Source of the DNA: JBLHKW01 sp047618565 | GTDB taxonomy: Bacteria > Planctomycetota > UBA1135 > GCA-002686595 | Direction: 5' to 3' | DNA: 10,492 bases | Assembly: GCA_047618565.1 (NCBI GenBank) | Contig: JBLHKW010000167.1 | Span: 1-10,492 of the forward strand | Shown here: positions 5,119 to 10,492 of the stretch, in pieces | Numbering within the stretch: position 1 is the first letter of the stretch | Layout of the letters: each line of letters opens with the position of its first letter | Notes under the pieces: model-generated | Told to the model about the DNA's origin: nothing | The model's input: the letters and a program-made list of their open reading frames with translations, nothing else | The model's database searches: none | Made by a program: the position numbers and the translations under genes

Positions 5119-7470
5119 ATGCTCGACGCCCCGCCGCTCCGCAGCTCACGATGGACCTGGCGCTCGGGCCTCGTCCTGGCGATCGTTGCCCTGGTCTCAT
5201 GGTTCGCACGGGACACGCTCGACCGTCGTGTCCCCGTCGGGGCTGAGGCTCCGGGTGAATGGGTCACGTACGATCCCGACAGCCTGTACCAGATGCGCAG
5301 GCTGGTGCGCGCCCTCGACGAGGACGGCCCCATCGCGGGCCACGACGAGCACCTCAACTACCCGCTCGGATCCGCCATCCCGTGGCCGCCGTACTACACG
5401 CTCTTCCTGTCGGGCGTGCTCGCCCCGTTCGCGCCCGAAACGACCGGGGACGCTGCAACAGCGCTGGACGCCACGCACCGGCAGCGCTGGATCGAGAGGC
5501 ACGTGGCCTCGCTCCCGCTCCTGTTCGGCGTGCTGACGTCACTCCTGGCCGCGGCCGCTGCACGCCGCCTGGCCGGCGACCTGGCGGGACTGGTCGCAGG
5601 TCTCTACCACGCGCTCTGTCTGGCCTCGATCGCTTACAGCAAGGCTGGCAACGGCGACCACCACGCATGGGTCACCTGGTTGGCGGGCGCCATGGTCGTC
5701 GCGCTCTCCGCCGCGCTTGCGCGCAAGGCCCACGAACGACCGCGCGCAGGTCTGCTCTGGGGTGGCATTCTGGGCGCACTCGCGGGCGTGCTGCTCGGGT
5801 CATGGGTCGCATCCATCGTCTACATCCTCGAGGTGCAGCTCGTGCTGGCGTGGCTCATCCTGCGCAACGCACGCACACACCTCCCGGGGCTGTGCGCCTT
5901 CGGGAGCGCCTTCCATCTGGTGGCGCTGCTCGTCTCCCTGCCGGCGGTCATGGCCAGCCCCTGGCTCGCCGACAACCCCTGGCAGGTCGTCAACCTGTCC
6001 TGGTTCCACCCGGCCTTCCTCGCGGCCGGCGCGCTGGTCTTCCTGCCGTTGCCGCTGTTGAGGGCCAGGCAAGGGCTGCGACGCGCGTACCCCTGGTCGG
6101 TAGGACTCGCGTTGCTCTCGACGGGCCTCGCCCTGGCGACACTGGACACCCCCGCCGGGCTCGGGATGCGCGAGGGCTTCCAGTGGATGAGCAAGGTCAA
6201 TCAGTTCATGGCGGGCATCAGCGAGTCGCGCCCGCTCGGCGGCCAGCGCGCCCTGACGGAGCTCGGCTACGGCTTGCTGGTCCTGCCCGTGATCTGGATC
6301 GCCCTCTGCTGGAAGGGACGCCGGAACCTGGACCTGGCACTGCTTCCATTCCTCGTGTGCGTCCCCTTGCGCGCCCTGCAGGCCAGCCGCCAGGCACGCT
6401 TCGGCGACGGGCTCGCACTGCCCCTGGCCGTCCTGCTCGGGCTGGGCCTGGCGTACGTCCTGACCGGGCTGCGATCGCCAGGACGACCGTGGCGCGCGCG
6501 CGCCGTCTACCCGCTTGCAGCCCTGCTCGTGTGCCTCTCCCACGTCTCGGTCATGTCCTCCCTGGGCGAAGCGCTGCGCGGCTCGCGCACGCCCCAGGTA
6601 CGTCGCGAGGGCCCGGCATACGTCGCGGCGCGCGAGCTGTGCGAGTGGCTCCGGACGACCGACCGCAGCCAATCACGACACACGGGCGCCGTGCTCGCCA
6701 ACTGGTCCTGGGGCCACTGCATAGAATGGGTGGCTGGCCGTCCGAGCCTGGCCACGAACTTCGGATCCTACGTCGGCGAGGAAGGCTTCCGGAACGCACC
6801 ACGTTTCCTCTTGAGCGAGAACCCGCGCCAGGCGTCGGAATTACTGGCGCAGCACGACGCCGCGTTCGTGCTGGTCACGAGCCGCCTGACCAGAACCCTC
6901 ACCAGTCAGATCGCGGCGGCGGACCCGCAACTGAAGTCGCACTTTCTGCAGGTGACCGCAGACGGCACGAGCATCCGGCCACGGTGGTTCGACACGATCG
7001 GCGCACGTCTGTTACTGGGCGGCGTCTCCCCCGGACTGGGCCCGGACCCGATCCCGCAGGACCCGCTCACCTTCCTGCGCCTGGTCCAGGTCTCCTCCGT
7101 CCGTGACCCGAGCCTGACCTTTCCACCCGGCGTCAATCCGCACGCGGGAGCGAGCCCGGCCGCGTTCCTCTGGGAGCGCGTCCGCGGCGCATCCGTGACC
7201 GCCGACGGGCCCCCCGGGACCCTCCTGACCGTGGAGCTGACCGCACGCTTCCCGCGCGGGCGCTACAGCCTGACGTTCAAGAATTCAGCGATCGCCGACG
7301 AGAACGGGCGCGCCCGCGTGCGGATCCCCTACGCGACGGCCTCGCCCAGCGGGAACGGCGTGGTGCCCCAGGAGCTGGCACGCTTCACCTTTGGCGCCCG
7401 CGCGGGTGCACTCCACATCCCTGAGCGCGCGGTGCTCGACGGGCTCCAGGTGGACCTCGAGTCCCCCTGA
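5119..7470 (+). CDS. STT3/AglB/PglB-like oligosaccharyltransferase family membrane protein (GT66-type)
   Basis: This encodes 783 residues from the ATG at 5119; an AGGGGA (5100-5105) lies somewhat far upstream, and the in-frame extension has no better start. Family members transfer a lipid-linked glycan to Asn on the periplasmic side. Seen here: an N-terminal helix (about 16-30); an acidic loop VTYDPDSLYQMR with the DxD-type motif at 52-54, as in STT3 external loop 1; HLNYPLGSAIPWPP (79-91), a Pro/Trp patch known to me from bacterial and archaeal homologues; GNGDHHAW at 177-184, matching the second acidic GxxDHH motif; about ten further hydrophobic helices up to about 480; and GISESRP (366-372), at the place of the TIxE/SVSE loop-5 motif. 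The soluble C-terminal domain starts near 490. It holds NWSWGHCIEW at 528-537, at the position of WWDYG/WWDWGH, followed by GRPSLATNF. In place of WWD it reads WSW. It is monocistronic and the donor lipid is unknown. Peptide glycosylation is inferred; another polyprenyl-glycan transfer is possible. Confidence 0.8.
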   Translation: MLDAPPLRSSRWTWRSGLVLAIVALVSWFARDTLDRRVPVGAEAPGEWVTYDPDSLYQMRRLVRALDEDGPIAGHDEHLNYPLGSAIPWPPYYTLFLSGVLAPFAPETTGDAATALDATHRQRWIERHVASLPLLFGVLTSLLAAAAARRLAGDLAGLVAGLYHALCLASIAYSKAGNGDHHAWVTWLAGAMVVALSAALARKAHERPRAGLLWGGILGALAGVLLGSWVASIVYILEVQLVLAWLILRNARTHLPGLCAFGSAFHLVALLVSLPAVMASPWLADNPWQVVNLSWFHPAFLAAGALVFLPLPLLRARQGLRRAYPWSVGLALLSTGLALATLDTPAGLGMREGFQWMSKVNQFMAGISESRPLGGQRALTELGYGLLVLPVIWIALCWKGRRNLDLALLPFLVCVPLRALQASRQARFGDGLALPLAVLLGLGLAYVLTGLRSPGRPWRARAVYPLAALLVCLSHVSVMSSLGEALRGSRTPQVRREGPAYVAARELCEWLRTTDRSQSRHTGAVLANWSWGHCIEWVAGRPSLATNFGSYVGEEGFRNAPRFLLSENPRQASELLAQHDAAFVLVTSRLTRTLTSQIAAADPQLKSHFLQVTADGTSIRPRWFDTIGARLLLGGVSPGLGPDPIPQDPLTFLRLVQVSSVRDPSLTFPPGVNPHAGASPAAFLWERVRGASVTADGPPGTLLTVELTARFPRGRYSLTFKNSAIADENGRARVRIPYATASPSGNGVVPQELARFTFGARAGALHIPERAVLDGLQVDLESP

Positions 7471-7476
7471 TCACAG

Positions 7477-7511
7477 GGGCATGCCCCAATCGGGTCCGCA
7501 GGGAACGGACC
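7477..7511 (+). terminator. Possible terminator hairpins after the STT3-like gene
   Basis: Six bases after the stop codon lies a perfect 12-bp palindrome GGGGCATGCCCC (7477-7488), followed by a 6-bp stem GGTCCG/CGGACC (7493-7498 with 7506-7511, loop CAGGGAA). Neither is followed by a T-run, so an intrinsic terminator is only a possibility. Confidence 0.3.
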
Positions 7512-7566
7512 GAGTGCCGCACAGTGTCGAATGATGACGATCCGGGCCGGTGGGAGCGGGTTCAGC

Positions 7567-7596
7567 TTGACCTCAAGGGGCCCTGGAGGCTAACTT
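7567..7596 (+). promoter_or_regulatory. Candidate promoter of the tRNA gene
   Basis: TTGACC (7567-7572), a five-of-six match to the -35 consensus, precedes TAACTT (7591-7596) by 18 bp. The predicted transcript start is near 7603, giving a leader of about 35 bases before the mature tRNA 5' end at 7638, and the sequence after the -10 box is G/C-rich, as is usual for stable-RNA promoters. Confidence 0.45.
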
Positions 7597-7637
7597 CCGC
7601 CGCTTGGAGTCCAGCTGACGAGTCTCAGCGGACCCAG

Positions 7638-7714
7638 GGCGGCGTAGCTCAGTTGGTTAGAGCAGCGGAATCATAATCCGCGTGTCGGGGGTTCAAGTCC
7701 CTCCGCCGCTACCA
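7638..7714 (+). tRNA. tRNA-Met (anticodon CAU), elongator type
   Basis: A full cloverleaf can be folded. The acceptor stem is GGCGGCG (7638-7644) with CGCCGCT (7704-7710), where the first pair is G-U. The D arm is GCTC/GAGC (7647-7650, 7660-7663) with loop AGTTGGTTA. The anticodon stem is GCGGA/TCCGC with loop ATCATAA and anticodon CAT at 7672-7674. The variable loop is GTGTC, the T arm is GGGGG/CCCTC with loop TTCAAGT, the discriminator is A, and CCA is encoded (7712-7714). CAU can also mark tRNA-Ile2 (lysidine-modified) or initiator Met. The overall sequence resembles elongator tRNA-Met, and the paired first base of the acceptor argues against an initiator, although the pair is a G-U wobble. 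No intron or integrated element is visible at its 3' end. Confidence 0.93.
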
Positions 7715-7747
7715 CATTCGCGCCGAGGGCCGATGGCGCGCACGGGA

Positions 7748-7772
7748 CGGACCGCGACCAGGGTCCGCGTTT
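7748..7772 (+). terminator. Candidate terminator downstream of tRNA-Met
   Basis: A 6-bp stem CGGACC (7748-7753)/GGTCCG (7762-7767) with an 8-base loop ends in CGTTTCATAA. It lies 33 bases after the tRNA CCA. The T-run is only three bases, so it is a weak intrinsic terminator at best. Confidence 0.4.
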
Positions 7773-7828
7773 CATAAGTGTAAACGATCCCGGCTTCCGG
7801 CCTCCTTGAAGATAATCCGAAGAAAGTG

Positions 7829-7856
7829 ACGTGGAACCAGCCCCCGTTCACGTTTT
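7829..7856. terminator. Candidate bidirectional terminator hairpin
   Basis: ACGTGGAAC (7829-7837) pairs with GTTCACGT (7846-7853) with one bulged G and an 8-base loop. On the plus strand it runs straight into TTTTAGG; on the minus strand the stem is followed by CACTTTCTTC. It could end read-through from the tRNA or, on the other strand, end a transcript coming from the structured region 7871-8132 or from the cysteine dioxygenase operon. Confidence 0.4.
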
Positions 7857-7870
7857 AGGTATTAGGAACG

Positions 7871-8132
7871 GAGGGGTCGTAGCAAGCCGCAGCTGACCGA
7901 CGACCTGTTCTGCCCAGGGCAGACCTTGCCCTCCGGCCCCCAGGGGCTGGTAAGGGGATACCGATACGAGAGAGCCTCCCATCGGGGCGCTGCCAGGCGA
8001 CTGGGGGCGCCCCTCTCCAATGGGTGAAACCGGCTCCCCGCCGATGCTGTGACTGTTTCCTTCCCGGACTCGTCCATGCCGGGCGTTCGCAAGAACGCTC
8101 GGCGGCGTCAGCGGGGAGCTCGGCCGCTCCCC
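7871..8132. ncRNA. Hairpin-rich intergenic region, candidate structured RNA of unknown class
   Basis: No supported gene lies between the tRNA and the end of the cysteine dioxygenase gene, yet this stretch is dense in nested stems. These are 7875-7880 with 7900-7905; 7909-7914 with 7918-7923; 7924-7930 with 7949-7955 (one G-U); 7978-7982 with 8020-8024 enclosing 7984-7990 with 8007-8013; 8063-8067 with 8079-8083; and 8084-8088 with 8093-8097 capped by GCAA, a GNRA tetraloop if transcribed on the plus strand. A perfect 9-bp long-range pair (8033-8041 with 8111-8119) competes with a local hairpin (8113-8119 with 8126-8132). High GC makes chance stems common, so covariation would be needed. Strand is undecided: the tetraloop favours plus, while its position just after the dioxygenase gene would also suit a minus-strand 3' region. 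It does not match tmRNA, RNase P RNA, SRP RNA or a riboswitch in a way I can defend. Confidence 0.35.
8113..8132 (-). terminator. Possible terminator hairpin of the cupin-cysteine dioxygenase operon
   Basis: A perfect 7-bp stem GGGGAGC (8113-8119)/GCTCCCC (8126-8132) with a 6-base loop lies 23 bases beyond the dioxygenase stop codon. On the minus strand no T-run follows, so termination would be weak or factor-assisted. Confidence 0.3.
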
Positions 8133-8155
8133 CACCCGGCGACCGGAATGGCGCC

Positions 8156-8740
8156 TCAGGCCCCCAGGAAACCGGCGCGAACCTGCTCGGCGGACTCGAC
8201 GCACGGCTCACCGCGAATCGTCGTGTAGCCCACTTCGACCTGCCTCGAGGCGCCCCCCTCGGGATCGAAGACCCGACAGCTGTCGATGGGCTTGGCGTAC
8301 AGGTGCAACGACACGCCCTCTGTCCCCTTCACAGGGCGGATGAGGTGCAGAGCAATCTCGTCCTCGATATAGGCCACCTGGCCCGCAGAAACGCGTCTGG
8401 TGCGGCCCTCGACGGGCGCCCCGTCGGATCCGGAGGGCGACCCGAAGTGGATCTCCTCGAAGGTCCCTTCCAGGACCGCCATCCAGCACGATTGTTGCGC
8501 GTGGTCGTGGATCGGGCTCTCGTGTCCCTCCCCCCAGCAAAGGAGCAACAGCTCGTAATCGCGGCCACGGTGGATCAGGTTGCGCGAGTAGGTGTCCGGG
8601 CAGGAGTACCTGCAATCCTGCCAATCGTGCTGCCCGGCGGAGTAGCGCGTGAGCAGTTCGACGACGCCGCTGCCCCCGGGATCACGCCGGAATTCGGCGG
8701 TCAGGTCGGCGCACAACAGATCGAGGGGGGCTTGGGTCAC
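8156..8740 (-). CDS. Cysteine dioxygenase, type I (Cys-Tyr cofactor type)
   Basis: This encodes 194 residues (mammalian CDO has 200). The enzyme oxidises L-cysteine with O2 to cysteine sulfinate, using a mononuclear Fe(II) in the cytosol. The three iron-binding His are visible: H78 and H80 in SPIHDH, and H132 in IALHLIRP. R53 in YSRN corresponds to the cysteine-carboxylate-binding Arg of mammalian CDO (a Gln marks mercaptopropionate dioxygenases). The Ser-His-Tyr triad sits in VSLHLY (S144, H146, Y148). C85, five residues after H80, aligns with mammalian Cys93, which crosslinks to the Tyr; most bacterial enzymes have Gly there. LLLLCWGEGHESPIHDH is very close to the animal sequence. The start is a GTG at 8740 with GGAG six bases upstream (CTCC, 8747-8750). 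It lies 80 bp after the cupin gene on the same strand and is probably co-transcribed. Confidence 0.93.
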   Translation of the reverse strand: MTQAPLDLLCADLTAEFRRDPGGSGVVELLTRYSAGQHDWQDCRYSCPDTYSRNLIHRGRDYELLLLCWGEGHESPIHDHAQQSCWMAVLEGTFEEIHFGSPSGSDGAPVEGRTRRVSAGQVAYIEDEIALHLIRPVKGTEGVSLHLYAKPIDSCRVFDPEGGASRQVEVGYTTIRGEPCVESAEQVRAGFLGA

Positions 8741-8820
8741 GGGTCACTCCAGGTTGAAGGGCCCCATCTGGACGATGGGAGCGAGCCACCGAGCCTACAA
8801 CGACACGGCCGCGGTGGGCC

Positions 8821-9213
8821 CTATTCGATCTCGATTCCGCCGCGTGCGATGGCGAACAGAACGCACGCCGGGTTCTCGGGCCCGACGGGCCCGCTGGGGT
8901 CGCCGCTGGCGACCGGAGCGTGGACCGTCCCGGGCTCGTAGCGCACGTAGTCCCCTACCCCGTGCTGCCCGAAGGCATCCTCGTACCCGCCCTGCAACAC
9001 GAGTACCTCCTCCACGTCCAGGTGCCGGTGCGGGGGATATCCGTGGCCTGGCTCCATCCGGATCAGGACCGTGGAATCACTCGCCTTGCGCTTGCCGGAA
9101 GCCCCCTCGGGAGTCGCCGAATAGAGCACGCACCACTGGACTCCAGAGCTTTTTGTGGAGCGCCACTCGACGCCCTCGGTGTCGACCTGAAGGGCCATGC
9201 CGGGAATTCGCAT
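8821..9213 (-). CDS. Cupin domain protein, ChrR-like
   Basis: This encodes 130 residues from the ATG at 9213 (alternative 9198, Met6). Longer in-frame starts run into sequence belonging to the divergent gene and lack resemblance to the family. It is a single cupin barrel. Motif 1 is PPHRHLDVEEVLVLQGG, with metal ligands H62, H64 and E68; motif 2 is GDYVRYEPGTVHAP, with H98. Spacing follows the cupin pattern, and the wording (YPPHRH..VEEVLVL.G, GDYVRY.PGT.H.P.S) is that of ChrR-type cupins, the C-terminal domain of some zinc anti-sigma factors. The anti-sigma domain is absent, so this is a stand-alone barrel. It may bind a metal and either sense or detoxify a small molecule. The neighbouring dioxygenase is itself a cupin-fold enzyme. 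No Shine-Dalgarno is seen; TAGACT ends seven bases before the ATG, compatible with a nearly leaderless mRNA. Confidence 0.85.
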   Translation of the reverse strand: MRIPGMALQVDTEGVEWRSTKSSGVQWCVLYSATPEGASGKRKASDSTVLIRMEPGHGYPPHRHLDVEEVLVLQGGYEDAFGQHGVGDYVRYEPGTVHAPVASGDPSGPVGPENPACVLFAIARGGIEIE

Positions 9214-9283
9214 GCGAGGGAGTCTAACCGGCATTCGGGCTGCGGGCCCATCTGGTCGATACAGATGCCTGGCGGCACGCCCC

Positions 9284-10417
9284 ATGACCCCTCGCACTCC
9301 TCTCCAGCAACTTGGCCCCGTGATCGAGCACCTGCTCGCGGAACCCGATCCGCAGCGGCGCGAGCGCGTGCTCGTCCAGGCCGTCTTCGAGGCAGGCCTG
9401 GCCTCCGCCGTCGGCATCTACGCCGAGGGCGCCCCGTGGATGCGACTGCTCGGCGTTGGCGCGACGGCCGAGCTCCCGAACGCGAGCCTGGTCGATAGCG
9501 TGGCCGCCGGAGACATCGGGCCCGACTTGCCGCCGAGCGGGTTTGTCGTTGTGGGCGGAGTGGCGCCGAACCAGCGCGCCCTGGCGCTCGCGGGCACCTG
9601 CGATTACGGCGATCAGGAGAACCGAGACGAGCGTGCGGACCTGCTCGAGTCCCTGCTGATGGTCCTGACATGCATGGACACCGGGGAAGGCGCGCAGGTC
9701 GACACGACTCTCCCTGACCGTGTGCTGCCACCCTTCCAGCGCCAGGATTCCGATGAACGCTCCGCCTGCGCCAAGGTGGCACCGGACCTGCGCGACCTGC
9801 TCAGCCGCATCCGGGCCGGACAGGAGGAGCTCGATCGCGCGAGCGATGCCCTCGACGACGAACGTCTCACACTCTCGGAGGTGGTCGATCGTGATTGCCA
9901 GGCGGCCGGCGACCTGCTGCTCGACGCCTTCGCGGAGCGTGTCGGAGCGATGGATGCCGGTGAAGTCGTCTGGCCTCCGAGCACTCCCAAGGCACGCTGG
10001 TTACGCCTGTTCGAGGAACGCGCAGCACAGCACGCAAGCCGCTTTCAGGAAGCGGGACGAACCCTGTCGATCTCGGCCATCGACCCCGGCTCGTTCGATA
10101 TCGATGTGAGCACCGAGGCCTTCCTGGCGATCCTGGACGGAATGCTCGCCGTACTCGAGGGTCATGCAGCAGTCGCCGCCGACGCGGCTCCGGACCTGCA
10201 GATGTCGTTCAGCTCGCAGCGGGTAGGCAGCCGCCGTGATGGACGCGTCGGCCTCCAGCTGTGCGTCGAGAGGAGCCGGGACCCGGCCGGATCGCCGCTT
10301 CGGCCACGAGCCGAACAGGCCGCATTGCCCGAGCTGCGCCGCCTGGTGCGCGAGTTCGCGGGGCAGCTGCGCGTCGATGGCGCCACGCGCCTCGAGGTCT
10401 GGCTACCCTTCGCCTGA
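9284..10417 (+). CDS. Degenerate histidine-kinase-like protein (predicted pseudokinase)
   Basis: This encodes 377 residues from the ATG at 9284; upstream in-frame ATGs at 9197 and 9212 would overlap the divergent cupin start. Three parts are visible. About 1-135 is a mixed alpha/beta, GAF-like N-terminal domain (HLLAEPDPQRRERVLVQAVFEAG start, hydrophobic strands FVVVGGVA and ALALAGTCDYG). About 155-225 is a helical hairpin like a DHp domain, with VAPDLRDLLSRIRAGQEEL where active kinases have xxHDLRNxL; Pro167 replaces the phospho-acceptor His. About 270-377 resembles an HATPase_c fold: AFLAILDGMLAVLEGHA stands at the N-box but lacks both Asn (Gly286 and Val290), no G-box is visible, and the end (LRRLVREFAGQLRVDG..RLEVWLPFA) fits the closing strands of such domains. 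There is no membrane segment, so it is cytosolic. It may be a binding scaffold or a dimeric regulator. Gene reality is near certain; the kinase ancestry is inference by eye. Confidence 0.75.
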   Translation: MTPRTPLQQLGPVIEHLLAEPDPQRRERVLVQAVFEAGLASAVGIYAEGAPWMRLLGVGATAELPNASLVDSVAAGDIGPDLPPSGFVVVGGVAPNQRALALAGTCDYGDQENRDERADLLESLLMVLTCMDTGEGAQVDTTLPDRVLPPFQRQDSDERSACAKVAPDLRDLLSRIRAGQEELDRASDALDDERLTLSEVVDRDCQAAGDLLLDAFAERVGAMDAGEVVWPPSTPKARWLRLFEERAAQHASRFQEAGRTLSISAIDPGSFDIDVSTEAFLAILDGMLAVLEGHAAVAADAAPDLQMSFSSQRVGSRRDGRVGLQLCVERSRDPAGSPLRPRAEQAALPELRRLVREFAGQLRVDGATRLEVWLPFA

Positions 10418-10439
10418 TTCGCGCCGCGCGCCTCCCCAG

Positions 10440-10492
10440 GTCGCCCCGCTGCAAGTCGCCCCGCTGCAAGTCGCCCCGCTGCAAGTCGCCCC
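10440..10492. repeat. 15-bp tandem repeat running off the window end
   Basis: The unit GTCGCCCCGCTGCAA is repeated perfectly at 10440-10454, 10455-10469 and 10470-10484, and a fourth copy begins at 10485 and is cut by the window edge. It starts 22 bp after the stop codon of the kinase-like gene. On the minus strand one frame reads (GDLQR)n, which is pentapeptide-repeat-like; that frame continues open from the window edge back into the antisense of the kinase-like gene, so it is not convincing as a gene from this window alone. Confidence 0.9.

Noticed and set aside
5259..7106. A 615-codon plus-strand frame inside the STT3-like gene
   Set aside because: Arg/Pro/Ala-rich shadow frame without membrane segments or motifs; the overlapping frame at 5119 carries the family motifs.
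7638..7714. tRNA gene as an integration site of a mobile element
   Set aside because: No integrase gene, no repeated copy of the tRNA 3' end in the window and no change of composition downstream were seen.
7862..8135. Cobalamin riboswitch or RNase P RNA
   Set aside because: Fragments look tempting (GGGTGAAACCGGC and CCCCGCC..TGCTGTGA on the plus strand, GGGAAGG and CGGCTTGC on the minus strand), but the B12 box, the GAGGAAAGTCC and AGATRAATG blocks and the required order are missing, and no B12-related gene follows.
7848..8211. Three overlapping minus-strand frames of 76-118 codons
   Set aside because: They overlap one another in different frames, have no ribosome-binding site and share sequence with strong hairpins; better explained as non-coding.
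8024..8941. A 305-codon plus-strand frame antisense to the cysteine dioxygenase
   Set aside because: It is antisense to a gene with all catalytic residues of a known enzyme; the translation has no recognisable features.

Overview
The DNA is strongly GC-rich, and its genes use mostly G/C-ending codons. It looks like the chromosome of a free-living Gram-negative-type bacterium, with a Sec signal peptide, polytopic membrane proteins and a CCA-encoding tRNA. Planctomycetota, Myxococcota or a neighbouring high-GC lineage would fit, but no universal phylogenetic marker other than one tRNA is present, so the assignment is a guess. Clear Shine-Dalgarno sequences precede only some genes.

Layout. Bases 1-465 carry no gene but hold two small palindromic inverted-repeat elements (129-286 and 291-460) separated by a single CTAG; they look like non-autonomous, MITE-type insertions. 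A stretch without recognisable content (465-783) follows. Then come three plus-strand genes: a small two-helix membrane protein (784-1170), a small very basic helical protein with an AT-hook-like tail (1316-1627) and a 507-residue exported protein of unknown function (1718-3241). The last overlaps tail-to-tail with a minus-strand pair: an MscS-family mechanosensitive channel (3955-4881) followed by a PP-loop ATPase of the diphthine-ammonia ligase (DUF71) family (3195-3911). Divergent from mscS is a 783-residue polytopic protein (5119-7470) with the landmarks of the STT3/AglB/PglB oligosaccharyltransferase family but an altered WWD-type motif.

Bases 7471-8155 hold an elongator tRNA-Met(CAU) gene (7638-7714) with a candidate promoter, candidate terminators, and about 270 bases of hairpin-rich DNA that could encode a structured RNA of unknown class. 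A minus-strand pair follows: a ChrR-like cupin (8821-9213) and a eukaryote-type cysteine dioxygenase (8156-8740). Divergent from them is a 377-residue protein (9284-10417) that reads as a degenerate histidine kinase: Pro replaces the phospho-acceptor His, and the N-box Asn residues are missing. The window ends inside a 15-bp tandem repeat.

How the genes relate: two likely two-gene operons are visible (mscS to the DUF71 ATPase, and cupin to cysteine dioxygenase). The kinase-like protein shares a roughly 70-bp divergent promoter region with the cupin and could be linked to it in regulation, but this is inference. No coherent multi-gene defence or biosynthetic system is apparent. The most unusual items are the twin palindromic elements, the pseudokinase, the variant STT3 homologue and the structured region downstream of the tRNA.
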